From contig JAJFZO010000609.1 in NCBI GenBank assembly GCA_021397835.1, positions 2,392,501 through 2,456,500 on the forward strand: a stretch of DNA of 64,000 bases. Reading direction: 5' to 3'. A program made the translations under genes and the position numbers. Origin of the DNA: Moringa oleifera (taxonomy: Eukaryota > Streptophyta > Magnoliopsida > Brassicales > Moringaceae). This document shows, piece after piece, positions 12,412 through 24,102 of this stretch. The notes under the pieces were generated by a model that was not told the origin of the DNA, made no database searches, and worked only from the letters and a program-made list of their open reading frames with translations. Each line of letters begins with the position of its first letter. Position 1 is the first letter of the stretch.

Positions 12412-14030
12412 TCCATGAGTAAAATGCAAGTGTTTACGGTTTCATGACCTAAATACCATTCGAATGCATTTGAATAGAGAAGGTTTTCAACCTAATTATT
12501 ACCACTGGCATAACAATAGTGAGGCTCCTATCCTATTTATTACAAATCATTATGAACCTACTCCAATCCACCATCATGCCAACACATATGAAAGAATGAT
12601 CATGGATGCTGCAGGTTCATCGTTTGTTCTGACTGTTGAATCAAAGTTGCCTAATCTAGAGTTGGCCAAGTTTTATAATATGCTAAATATTGCTTAATTG
12701 CCTTTGTGGGATGGATGTGCTATGCACTTAGTTTTATCAATGGCTATGAGATTGCTGATTATTGTCTAATTATAATATAGTTGTGGTATGCATAGATGAA
12801 ATAATTACTTTTTTGAAGGTGGTAGCACCGACAAGTAATAGATGCTTGGTAATTTTTACTAGACTAAAAAGTTGGTCTTCCAGCTTGAATGTGGTTATAA
12901 GAAAATTGATTGTTGTCCTACTGGTTGCATGTTCTATTATGGCAATAGTGCCACAGATCGAGAACGTAGATTTTATGGACAAAGTCAATTTCAAGAGTGA
13001 TCGAGGGTAAATAATTGGATCGAAAATTTATCGAAGAAATAAATGTGGTATTTGCCATTAGTTCCACGGTTGCAAAGGTTGTTTGCCTCAAATGCTACTT
13101 TAGAGCATATGTGAAAATCGACTTAAAGAATGAGTGTTGGCACACCTATCAGATAAGGAAACTTGGAAGAATTTCAATCTTACCCATCCGTAGTTCTCAT
13201 TAGAACCTAGGAATGTTAGATTAAGATTATTTTCTGATGGCTTCAATCCTTTTAACATGACCTCTAATGTGTGTTCTTATTGGCCAATTATTCTGACCCT
13301 ATCTAATCTTTTACCTGGATGTGCATAAAAAAAAGAATATATATTTTTGACAACGATAATTCCTAATCCGAGCAATCCGAAGGCTTTGATAGATAAGTTC
13401 CTATAGCTGTTGATTGATGACTTGAAACATTTATGGAATTATGGTGTGGAAACTTATGACATCTTATATAAGCAAAACTTTTGTATGAAGATAGCGCTAT
13501 TATAGACTATCAGTGACTTTTCTACATATGGTATGTTATTGGGATGGCAAACTGTAGGTTGATTGGGTTGTTTAGTTTGCATGAGATCGTTCAAAGCTTT
13601 TTTTCATTTTTTTTTGTAACATGGTAAAAAGATATGCTAATTTGATTGTCATTGAAAATTTCTTCCTATCGATCACCCATTTAAACAGAATAAGAGAAAT
13701 TTTATCAAGGTTTAGATTGAATAGGCTGAACCACCAAGAAGACTAATTGGCATAGAAGTGTACCAACAAGTTAAGTTGTTTTCTCGAATAATTAAAATTG
13801 GAAGCTTTCATCAAATATCTGACTACGGAGAGCTATATAATTTCACAAAATATAACATTTTTTGGGATTTATCATATTGGTGTGATTTGTTAAACCATCA
13901 CAATATTGATGTTACACACACTAAGGCCAACGTATTTAAAAATATATTTCATATCGTGATAGATGTCAGAGAAAAGAACTAAGAATAATATTAAGACAAA
14001 ATTGGATCTACTTTTATGTTACCAATGAAA
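12412..14030 (+). pseudogene. TNP2-like CACTA transposase relic, N-terminal and catalytic part
   Basis: Begins with the transposase-associated region (about 12412-12700: HLNREGFQPNYYHWH, later DAAGSSFV and FYNMLNIA), followed in another frame by LPLWDGCAMH. Around 13170-13570 the transposase core reads LEPRNVRLRLFSDGFNPF, SNVCSYWPIILTLSNLLPG, IIPNPSNPKALIDKFL, DDLKHLWNYGVETYDI and YKQNFCMK, the familiar TNP2 order. About 13758-13982 gives a last piece (LSYWCDLLNHHNIDVTHTKA, NVFKNIF). Such proteins bind subterminal repeats and cut the termini. Frame changes and stops between nearly all blocks show it is dead. The 12700-13170 part is poorly readable and may contain an intron or insert. Confidence 0.78.
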
Positions 14031-14097
14031 TGAGTTACACCTTGAAAATAGGGGTAACGAAAGCTTTATTAAACCTAAAGCTCAATACACACTGCAT

Positions 14098-14912
14098 ATG
14101 GACCAAAAGACGGCTATATGTAAGTGGATAAAAGAGTTAAAACTTCCTGATGGATATGTGTCTAATTTAGACAAATGTGTTAAAATGCAAACTTGCACGT
14201 TACAAAATATGAAGAGTTATGACTGTCACATGATGATGGAGAGATTATTGCGAATTGTATTTAATTGTTTGCCTACTCCTATTTGTGAAGTTATCACTAA
14301 GTTAAGTTTTTTTTTTTAGACTTATATTGTCTAACACTAGACGAGACTAAGTTGAAAGTCAAGGACAATAATATTGCCATAATTTTATGCAAGTTAAAGA
14401 AAATATTTCCCCTTACATTTTTTGATGTCATGAAATATTTGCCTATACACTTAGCGTAATGCTAGTTGGAGGACCAGTATAGTATAAATGAATGTATCCA
14501 TTTAAGAGGTATGAATCATGTCGTACTCATATTATTTCTATTTTAATGATCTGTATTTTAACTATCCATCTTAATACGTGTTAGAATGTTATTTTTTAGA
14601 TTTTTACACAATTTAAAAGAGAAAGTTAACAATAAAGTTTGTGTTGAGGGTTTAATATGTGAGATTTACATGTTGGAGGAGACATCAATTTTTTATTCTT
14701 ACTACTTTGAGCCACATGTCCAATTTAGGAGTCAAAGAATGCCACGAAATGATGATGTTGGTGACTTATCTAAACATCCATTAATATCTATCTTCAATTA
14801 TCTTAGTCGATGTAAAGATTCATGTAAGACTCGTTATCTCATAGAAGAGGAAGCGTTTAAGATCAATAAATATGTGACTATGAATTGCCTTGAAGTTGAA
14901 CCTTTTGTATAG
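14098..14912 (+). pseudogene. DUF4218-like domain of the CACTA transposase, relic
   Basis: 14098-14319 reads KLPDGYVSNLDKC, KMQTCTLQNMKSYDCHMMME and RLLRIVFNCLP, the DUF4218 start that normally follows the TNP2 domain. The next part continues in other frames (ILCKLKKIFPLTFFDVMKYL at about 14374-14435, then LEDQYSINECIHL). 14586-14912 reads FRFLHNLKEKVNNKVCVEGL, ICEIYMLEETSIFYSYYFEP, the DUF4218 end. At least two frameshifts separate the pieces. The GGPVQYRWMYPFERF stretch of intact relatives is corrupted near 14465-14510. Confidence 0.75.
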
Positions 14913-14989
14913 TAAATTCTACTTTATTTGTTCCAATAGTGTACTTGAAAAATTATAATCCATAAAAATTGACATATATAATGTATACT

Positions 14990-15360
14990 TGCAGAATATA
15001 CATTCAAACATTAATTATAACCTCACCAAATATGGGCTCCACCGATATATATAAACATTTTCAATCAGACTTTGTTCAATGGTTCAAGGACCACGTAAGT
15101 TAGTTCTTGATAATTATCATTGCAAGTGTGAAATAATATATCCTCCAATATCATTTATATTAACGAAGTTTCTTTTGTCTACATCATGGGTTATGAGGTG
15201 CATATATAATCCCATAAATGAAGTGGATGATCGATTCTTATACAACTTAGCATGAGGACCTATGAATAAAGTCAACACTTACCCACTTCATTATGTCAAT
15301 GGTTATTATTTTCATACTTTTAGTTGCGCTATTGATCATAGTGTAAATAATTCTAAAATA
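14990..15360 (+). pseudogene. DUF4216-like C-terminal piece of the CACTA ORF, relic
   Basis: Short readable blocks include GPMNKVNTYPLHYVNGYYFH at about 15252-15311 and SCAIDHSVNNSKIALTS after it. These match the pattern of the DUF4216 region that follows DUF4218 in plant CACTA proteins (gP..kv..yp.y.vNG..FhT). Stops interrupt it. 15456-15886, which follows, has no recognised domain and ends in an acidic stretch rich in Glu and Lys. Confidence 0.55.
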
Positions 15361-15969
15361 GCTTTGACAAGTCGAATATGATTTATCATGGAATCACAAA
15401 AGAAATAATCGAGATCAAATATCCTTACATATAAGGATTTGAGCCTGTAAGTGGTTTGAGCCTTCTAGTGTGGCTACAAGGATTTGTCCCAAGTATGGAA
15501 TCATTAAAGTTAAGGTCAATAAGAGATATAAGGGAGAGGATATATTTATTTTTGCATAATAAGCAAAATAAATATATTTTACACTATATCTCAATCCTAC
15601 TCCACATAAAAGAGACGGGTTTGTGGCCACTAAAATAAAAGTAAGAAATAGAATTGAATCTCTAGATGATCCATTCCAAGATGATATTTCCAACCAATTG
15701 CCCATAATCTCTTTCGATGATCAAATTATAGGAAATTTAAGAGATGTCAATGGTAATGCTGAAGAGATTCAAGTTCAAAAAGAATTAATTCGATTGGAAG
15801 ATGAAGATGAAAAAAAATCATATAAAAATGGGAAGTCTGATTGTGAAGAAGAAATTTCTGTTAACTGCATTATTGATAGTGATTAATTATTAAGGTTTAT
15901 GTTTAAAAGTGCTACAAAAAATAAAGTGAGTTTTATATGGTTCATCCCTTGACTTATATGTTCATTGTT

Positions 15970-18110
15970 CACAGAGGTTTAAAAGAGGGGGACATAGAGG
16001 CCGTGGCAGTAGAGGTAAGGGCAAATGGTCCTGTCGAATGGATACATTTGCTATGACTCATACAAGATCACCTTCTACTCACGTTGGATTGCTTTTCACT
16101 CATGCAAGATCACCTTCCACTCACGCATCTTCATTTTCATCTCTATCACCTTTAGTTGACACATCATCCCCTCGATCATCATCTTCAAAGCATACACCAT
16201 CACATCGAGATGCTGTAACTGATACATTATCGATCGAGTCAACGTGTGCAATGGGAGATAGTAGGCTATATATTCAGCCTGTCGGGAAAAAGCATGATAA
16301 CTAAACTTTTTTACTTTATTGTAATTATATGAATATTACATATTATCTTTTTTTTTGTTAGTTATGTATTTTCAAGTATATTTTTACAAGTTATTACTAG
16401 CATCTAGGACAGTTGCCATCATATCTAGAATCATTAAGTCAAAGTTTGATCAACCATGGATCAAATGGTGTGAAGTCCCAAATGATGTTCACGACTTGTG
16501 GTGGGTTGAATTTCAGGTAATGTAAACTTCCATGTCATTTAATAAATGATATATGATGTTTTTATAATTATATTAATTTTGCATACTCACTAACTAAGTT
16601 GAGTTTAATGTCATTATAGAAAAAATGCAGGTGGGATCCATTCGTGGATGGTTTTGTTAGACAACTATGGAAGATTAAATCTGCAAAGGTTATTCGATCA
16701 AATGTAGCATCGATTAGAATGAAGAAGTCAAAGCGTACATCCATGAGCCCTTAAATTCATGATGCATTATGGGCTAAATGGGCGATAAAACTGACCTTCT
16801 TGCAAGCATCATAGCAGAATAAGATAATCTGGCTATTAGTGAAGTTATTGTGCATCGAGAAGGATCCATTTCTATTTCTGAGCATAGAAGACGGATGGTA
16901 AGTTCTTACTTCCATTAGTTATTTCCATGTATTTATCATACATTTAGTTACACTTTTAATTTTTCGTTTTTTTTTTTTTTTTGTTACTTGTTAAGCTAAT
17001 CAACTTAAGAGGGATCCCACCATGCCGCATCTCTTTCAAAAGTTGAACCATAATGAAGAGACATATACATGGGCCATGGAAAGAGCTGCATAGATTTATG
17101 TGAGTATACACAATAAAATATGTTTGTTACCATGATAATATGTATTGATTGATTTTGATCAAAAAAATAAAACATGTTGAATGATATAAAAGAACAATGT
17201 AGATGCATAAGTTTAGGATTTTGGTTAATTGGATATTGTGTTTTGTTGTTTGACTTCATGGATAAATCAGTGAATCAAGATTTACAATAAAAGAAAATGG
17301 GTTTGAATTTAGAGTATAGATCATTAAATCTTGATTTTTCTATGCTATGTTGCAACAATGTGGTGGTATTATTATGTTTTATTATAGTTTTTTTTATCTT
17401 TAGAAATGTACAAAAAGATTGATTTGATAAGCCATTTCCTTGCAATGTTTTTTTGATCTAAAATTTGCAGTTGGGCTTGTGAGTTATGTGATAAAGTTGT
17501 GCCAATAACTTCACTATTTTAATGATATAATTTTAATGATATTTACTAATATTTCTGAAGTAGTTGGGTTTTTGGGTGTTAAGATGAAGTTGTACTAATA
17601 AAGCATTTTGGGTTATTATAATGATATGGTTTTATTGATATATAAGTTTTTATTTTATCTTATTTTAATAAGTTTTAATTGTCTTTTGTAGTCATTTCTC
17701 TGTAGGTTGGTTTTGAAAAATTGAGAGAGGATACCCTTGCCTTGGGATCATCTATTGATGATTCCACCCTCTTTTTACAAGCTATAGGAGGAAAGAATAA
17801 GAGGGGTAGGGCATATGGGTTTAGGTCTAAGGTTGCCTTTTAGACCATCTCACTCTACTTCTTAGTGCTCATATACTTCATCTAGTGTTTCAATGCAGCA
17901 AATAATGTTTCAATTGGAAGACATTCAACAACAGTTAGATAGAGAACATATAGCGATGAAAGAATGTATTCAGCGAGAACGTGCTGAAAGAGAAAAAGAT
18001 GAAAGAATGACTGCAAAAGAAGCGCGATATAATGGAGAACCAATAGAAGGACCTAAGAGAAGAGATGCTCAGATAATTGAAAATAATAGATCACAAAGAA
18101 AATGAGCTCA
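15970..18110 (+). pseudogene. transposase_24 (Ptta/En/Spm-like) ORF relic
   Basis: Pieces in order: a Gly/Arg-rich start (FKRGGHRGRGSRGKGKWSC, about 15977-16033); a Ser/Thr/His/Pro linker (to 16304); ISRIIKSKFDQPWIKWCEVP and DVHDLWWVEFQ (about 16420-16515); after a likely intron, KKCRWDPFVDGFVRQLWKI (about 16620-16677); EGSISISEHRRRM (16860-16898); LKRDPTMPHLFQKLNHNEET (about 17004-17063); and GGKNKRGRAYGFRSKVAF (17787-17840). 17893-18105 is an open charged coiled-coil tail. This is the second ORF of many plant CACTA elements and is thought to aid transposition. Stops and frameshifts show it is dead. Introns at about 16516-16619 and 17080-17700 are inferred. Confidence 0.72.
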
Positions 18111-18310
18111 GGAAAGAAACGACCTCTATAAAAAAATCTTCTTAATAAACTTATGAGACAAATGAGTAGGGATGAAGGCCCTTCAGATGCACAGGGTGCT
18201 TCTTCCAACATGATTTACAATGGTGATAGTGATAGAGTTGGTAATAGTGATAGTGATAGTACCGATGATAACCTTGGTAATGGTGATGATTTTATGGGTG
18301 ATGCTTAGAT

Positions 18311-19290
18311 TATATTATTAGTATTTTGAATATTATATATATATATATATATTCTAAATTTAGATAATATGATAGGTTGATATTTAATATGAGTTTTATT
18401 TATTTAATTATTTTATTTTATTTATAAAATAATTTATTTATCTATATTTAAAAATTTTAATAGATATATTTTTTATGATTTACAACTATGGGTTAAAATT
18501 ATGTATTCGTAATCAAATATATAATTATAAATAAAAATATATTTATATATATAATATTTATATATTAATTAAAAATAATTTTTAATATAAAAATATATTT
18601 TATTATTTTAATATATTAATCTAAAAGATATAATTTTCATAAAAATGAAAAATAATTTAAAATAATATATATTTTTTTGCATCCACTTCTAAATTTCTCA
18701 CAAAAATATTATCATTGAAAAAATATATTTTTTGTGTTTTCAAAATTTTTGCAAAATATTTTCATAAATTAAAATTTTTAATTTAATAATATATCAATTA
18801 TTTTTATATACAAATTCTTTTTAAACTTTTTTATGGAAAATAAATTATAAAAATTTTTATTTTAATAAAATTTTAATGAAATTATTTTTTTAAAAAAATT
18901 CAAAATTCTTGTAGAAGTACAATCATAAGAATATTTTACTTTTTTACGAATTAAAACCCATAACAATTTTCATTTCAAAAAAATTCTAATAGAAATTTTT
19001 TCAAAAGAATATGTCAAAATTCTTACAAAAATAAAATTATAACAATATTAAACTTTCTTACAAAAATATTTTTGTAAGAATTTTTATTTTAATAAAATTT
19101 TTATGAAATATCAACTGTAAGAATTATCACATAAATTTCAATAGTATAAATTTTTGTGACTATTTTTATTGTATATATGATTTATATCATCCTATTAGAG
19201 AAAATTGTTTTTATGAATTTTTTAACAGTTAAGACAATCATTGAAATTTTTTAAAATTAATATTTTAAATAAATTTATTAATATAATATA
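18311..19290. repeat. AT-rich region with short inverted words, possible CACTA subterminal region
   Basis: Almost pure A+T with a (TA)n run at 18332-18352. Many copies of CTTACAAAAATA / TATTTTTGTAAG / GAATTTTTATTTTAATAAAA occur between about 18660 and 19150. Such clustered inverted words are typical of subterminal regions of CACTA elements, and the position just after the transposase relic fits. No TIR was found. Confidence 0.4.
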
Positions 19291-19394
19291 TATTAATATT
19301 TTAGCGCGAATACCGTTTGAATATCATTTGAATTATTTGAACAGTATTTGTTTTCGTTGAAATTTTATCTTTTTTTTCACCTAAGGTACTCTTA

Positions 19395-19712
19395 TTGTTA
19401 TCAAGAGAATTATCATTAAAAAATAAAATTATAACAAAAATTATACAAAATTCTTGCGATTTCTTTTGGTTAGAATTTTTTAAATCTATTGTAGTGATTG
19501 ATAAGGAAGGAAAAGTAGAGACACCTTTAATTGGAAACGTCACAGTGGAGTCGAGGGTGGTGGAGTTAGGAACATCATCTTGGTTTGAGTATCTGGGTCT
19601 TAGGGGAGCCATGGATTTTTGTGTCGTCCCCACAAATGATGCCAAATTGTTGCTACATATTTTAGTTAAAGAAAGAAAATGGATACAAGTCAAGAAACCA
19701 ATGGCTCATTAA
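19395..19712 (+). CDS. small ORF of unknown nature, 105 aa
   Basis: An open frame of 105 codons. The middle and end (GKVETPLIGNVTVESRVVEL and FCVVPTNDAKLLLHILVKER) look more protein-like than the AT-rich surroundings, and base composition rises to near 40% GC at 19500-19800. I know no family for it. An overlapping minus-strand ORF (19301-19693) is just as long, so it may be the remnant of an exon, a transposon piece, or chance. No promoter or splice signal helps. Treat as doubtful. Confidence 0.2.
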   Translation: MLSRELSLKNKIITKIIQNSCDFFWLEFFKSIVVIDKEGKVETPLIGNVTVESRVVELGTSSWFEYLGLRGAMDFCVVPTNDAKLLLHILVKERKWIQVKKPMAH

Positions 19713-22700
19713 AGGATGAATATGGTTTTAATTGCCTGAAAATGGCTGGTCACGTCTTGGCGGCTATCGATTCTGCAAAGTCAAACAGGTAAGCACAGTG
19801 TGTCCACAATGGATCATTTTGATGCTTAAATGAGTATGAAGTTTGGCAGTAAAACGGTATGAAAATGAAAAATTAGCTTAGTTCTTCAAGGGAGGTAATA
19901 GTATTTATCACTGAAGGAGATACGCACTTAGCATTTAAGAGCTATTACCTTCGTGATTTGCTATTGAAAACGTAAAGAGGGATTCTGGCTATGGTTAAAG
20001 TGGTAGGAAATTTGTTACTGTTGATTTTCAGAAGCTTCGAGTGCTTTCTTCCCATTGGCATGAGGTCGAATATGAGACGTGGGCTGGCATTGTATGAAGT
20101 CCCTGTATAACATGCTTACTGGAGTCATTCTTGTAATTGGGCCTTGCTTAGGTTATTGCATCATTATGGGCCATATTTCAATTTCTACAATCATCGTATA
20201 GTCTAATTCATATTAAAAAAATTTTGGGCTAGATTTATAATAATTTGGATCTTCTCATTAAGCCTATTATTCAAGTTCAAATATTGATACAATAAAATTT
20301 AATATTTTAATAAAATTATAAAATTAAGTAATTTTTTTTTTAATTTTTAGGACTTTATAGTTCTTATGTACTTATTATGTGATTTGAAAATTTGAAACAT
20401 ATATCATAACCTGAAACCAAATTTTATAATAGGCATCAATTTAATGATGTGAGATTTTATTTGATAATCATAACGTAATTTCAGCTATATGTCATGTACA
20501 AAAACTATTCATGTTGAATATATCTCTTCAACATACCTGTAAAAATTTGAAAAATAATTTATTATATGTTAGATAGTGAAATTATTATTGAAACAAATGA
20601 AATTTAACATTAATTCCAATATTATAATTAAAAATAAATAATAATTCAGTAAAGTAATAAATATATATATATAGTCATATAGAAATATTTCAAATATTTT
20701 TAAAGCGTTCATATCAATATCTACATAATGCTGACATGGAATTTAAATTTTGTATTTACTATAAACAATTTATTTTTAAATTTTAATTTTTTTATAATCT
20801 TATTAAAAGCTTTTGAATTTTAATATGTATCTTAAATTTTTAAGATTGATAAGAGTGATATTATTTGAATTTGAAATTAATATCACCTAAAACTAAATAA
20901 CAATTTTCAATTTTTTGGATCTAATTCATTTTAAATTAGCAAAAAAATCTTTAAGTTTAGCTAGTGAGTTATAATTTAATTATTTGATAACATGAAATAT
21001 TAATTTTTGACTCATTTGAAAAATGGAAGAGCATGTATAATAAAAGACTTATACTTTCTCTAACTAAATAAAAAAACACAATAAAATTTTTAACAATAAA
21101 CATAAATTTTTAGTTATTTTCATGAAACTAAATTTAGTAAAAAAAATAAAAATTAATATTCATTTTAATTAACCAAATACTATAACAATTTTTGAAAGAA
21201 CAATCTTATCATCATATATAAGATTATGATTATGGTTTTTTTGAAATATAACTAAACGAGAAAAAAACACTAAAATTTTATTAAACTATATTTCAAGTGG
21301 CTGTTCTAAACCTGGCAAGTTGCTTATGGACCCGGAGACCATGTAATATGTGTAGTCTCCACTCTTCCAACTACTTCCTTTGAGGAACCTTTTCTGCATT
21401 CACTAAAATACTATGGAAGCTGTGAGTTTCTGTGTTCACCCATTCTGTTTTCTCTTGTTCCTTTTTTTTAAAAAAAAAATTATTGCTAATTTTATTTTAT
21501 AATTTTTTATGTGTTTTTCTTTTGCACTACGTTGTGGTTTGACATGATTCCATCAAATTTGAAAGAAAGCAAATGCATAGGGTGTGTGCTACCATTGGTG
21601 AATAATTGCTGTTGATTTCATAGGGAATTAAATGTTTTCTCTTCCTTGCTATCTCTATTCTCTCTTTGCTCCTTCTTGAATTTGTGCTTTCTTAAATGAA
21701 ATATTCTTAATTATGAAATATGTTTACTTAAACAAGACAAATAAAATATATAATTTATTTATTACATTTATAGTAATATAATTTACATAGTTTATGCAAA
21801 AAAGTTGAATAAACGTTCAGACTTCATGAACATTGTAAAAGTTACTTAGTGTTTTACTGTAACATCATTGCTTTTAATTTTCATAAATTAATTTATATGT
21901 TTTTACAATATTGCATAGAAGAAATAAACTTACAGATGGTTGATTATTTGTTTTTTATACTTAAAATCACGGAAAAAGATCGGAAATAAATTGATTTAAA
22001 ATCAGTTACTTCTTTTTCTTAACAGCTGAAAGAAAATACAGAAACTTTTTTTCTTTTCCCTTTTTCTTTTGTGATTATAACATACAGATACTTGCACGCT
22101 TGATGTGAATGAAACACCCCTACCCAAACAACAGAATTGCAAAATTTCGAAAAAAAATTATGTAGTAAGAGAGACTTTTTAACAAATTATGGTATTATTT
22201 AATTCATTAATAGATATCCAATATGATAACATAACTAGGTGTTTCGGACTAATTCATCACTGGTTTTACATATTGGAGGATTTGTTAAGATTGTGATTGG
22301 ATGGACAACTTGGGCTCTTCTTTAGCCCAATATCTTACCTTAAAAAGATTGATCCCAAATCAAAGATCCTTCACATATCTCTTGTAATTAGGTAATGGGA
22401 AAAATTTTTTAATTATGAAATTCCTTTTTCCCAACAAGATATTTGATTTTGAAAGATTTTATAAATATTTTTTTCTTTTGGAATCCATAGAATTAATAGT
22501 TCAAAGGACAATTTCAAACATCAATTCCTTGGAAGACACCAACCACAACGGCAATAATGTGTTGGTATGAGGTTTAAACCGAATGAGAGAAAATAGTAGT
22601 TTTTAGCTAAAGGATTAAGGTAAGAAATCCATCACCTATGAGGTAATTCTTTAAAGCAAGCTAGAAACTGCAATATGCTATGGGATTGCTCTATGGGTAA

Positions 22701-23400
22701 CGCCTCTTCTTAATTAATTGGAATCAAGATCCACCTTAAAATATTTGTTTTATTATTTATTCAGTTTTCTTTTTTTTGGTTGGGCCACTTAAAATAGTTA
22801 AAGAGAAGACAGAAATGTGTGTATATATATGTATGTATGTATGTATTTATGTATGAATTCCTAGTGTGTGATCCAATTTGTTACAGTTTTGAAAATCCAT
22901 TTGAATTTTGAAATATATCTTGCTTCAGATGATCCCAGAAATATAGAGCCAACTCTTGAAAATCATCACAGAAGACGGTAAGTAGTTTTTGGTTTAGAAG
23001 GAGCATAACGTTGATTTGGTCCACAATATTGATAAGGATATTGTTTGAAAAATTTCCAATTCAAACTTTAACTATGGTTTATCTACAGGGAACAGGTTGT
23101 GGAAACTTCCAACATAAGAGAAGAAATTTTTTTTAAAAAAAACAGATGATAAAGAAACAAATTATGAAAGAGTAAAAGTCATTAGTTTTCTTTTGAACAT
23201 CAATCAGTCCAATAGGAGCAAAATAAGACAATGATGATTATAATTTAAAGAGATTTTGCCTAAGTACCAGGGAATGTTTAATATTGTAATTAATAGGTTT
23301 ATACTTATAAACAAAAGGTTGGTGTAAATTTTCAGGAAAGGACCACCATAACTATAGAGAGTTCCATGGTCTTTCAAGACATTCTCTAAGCTAGAAAGTG
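19713..23400. other. AT-rich intergenic DNA
   Basis: No coding similarity or RNA gene seen. It is AT-rich from 20200 to 22250 with many A and T runs. The tetranucleotide run near 22816 is listed separately. Confidence 0.45.
22816..22856. repeat. (TATG)n / (TA)n microsatellite
   Basis: GTGTGTATATATATG followed by five TATG-type units, one of them changed to TTTATG. Confidence 0.8.
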
Positions 23401-23418
23401 ATGACTACCAATCAAGAA

Positions 23419-23543
23419 TTATATATTTAAAGGGCCAAAACAAAATTTGACCTTTTATTAGGTATTTTTTCCTTAACAAGTTGATATGCTTTGATTCGTT
23501 ACTTACCATTTACATTGCAACAAATCACTATGTATATTTAAAT
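23419..23543 (+). promoter_or_regulatory. possible TATA boxes of the DUF688-like gene
   Basis: Two TATA-like words precede the ATG at 23578: TATATATTTAAA near 23420 and TATATTTAAATAG near 23533. The first would leave a leader of about 120 nt; the second would leave almost none. Based on sequence match only. Confidence 0.3.
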
Positions 23544-23577
23544 AGGCTGATGTAATAGAAACCCACACAAACACCAA

Positions 23578-24102
23578 ATGGATAATGAGCTTTGCAAAAG
23601 AGAAGACACGGTTTCTGTCCTCCAAGTTGATGAGCTCTTCTTGAAGAGAGTTCTGGGAAGAGCATCTTCCCATGGGCGTTCTTCGCGTTTATCTCACAAG
23701 GGCAGTGCCTGTCAGGTCCCTTTTCAATGGGAAATGATGCCTGGAATACCCAAAGTTCCACAAAAGAAGGAGACCGTGCCACCCATTAGGCCACCACCAG
23801 CATCTCCCAGATTAAACCTCCCAGCTCCTCGCGTTGCTGCAAAAGCATGGAGAGTCAACCGCTTCTTGAAGAAAATCAAAGCAAGATCCTGGAGGCATAA
23901 TGGCAATGTTGGCATGGATGATTCCAAGAGGTCAAATTCTTCCAATAATAATAAAGATCATGTTCATTTAGATGCATCCACTAGTGATTCAAGCTCTAAC
24001 AGCTCGAAAATGTTCTTCCCTTCCTCTAATGCTAATCATCATTCTTCTTCTCTTTCAAAATTCCAAAGTCTGGCGAGGGTATTTGGTAAGTGGGTTTTCT
24101 AG
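23578..24102 (+). CDS. DUF688-like small basic Ser/Pro-rich protein, single exon
   Basis: 174 codons without an intron. The key motif is VPFQWEMMPGIPKVPQKKE at about residues 48-66, followed by a proline-rich stretch (PPIRPPPASPRLNLPAP). This is the VPF.WE..PG.PK signature of plant DUF688-type proteins. Around residues 90-105 is a basic patch (KAWRVNRFLKKIKARSWR), then a Ser/Asn-rich region and a short conserved-looking end (LSKFQSLARVFGKWVF). No signal peptide or membrane segment is seen; the molecular role is unknown. Codon use and GC content (about 48%) stand out from the AT-rich flanks, which supports a real gene. TATA-like words lie upstream and AATAAA-like words at about 24289 and 24435. 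Small size relative to many DUF688 proteins suggests a short subfamily member rather than a truncation, since both ends look natural. Confidence 0.75.
   Translation: MDNELCKREDTVSVLQVDELFLKRVLGRASSHGRSSRLSHKGSACQVPFQWEMMPGIPKVPQKKETVPPIRPPPASPRLNLPAPRVAAKAWRVNRFLKKIKARSWRHNGNVGMDDSKRSNSSNNNKDHVHLDASTSDSSSNSSKMFFPSSNANHHSSSLSKFQSLARVFGKWVF

Larger units (their letters stand above)
12412..18310 (+). mobile_element. degenerate CACTA (En/Spm-type) DNA transposon
   Basis: Two successive coding relics typical of plant CACTA elements lie on the same strand: a TNP2-like transposase (12412-15360) and a transposase_24/Ptta-En-Spm-like ORF (15970-18110). Both carry many stops and frameshifts. AT-rich sequence with words such as CTTACAAAAATATTTTTGTAAG follows to about 19.29 kb and may be the subterminal repeat region. 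I could not find matching CACTA termini, so the outer limits are uncertain. Confidence 0.75.
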
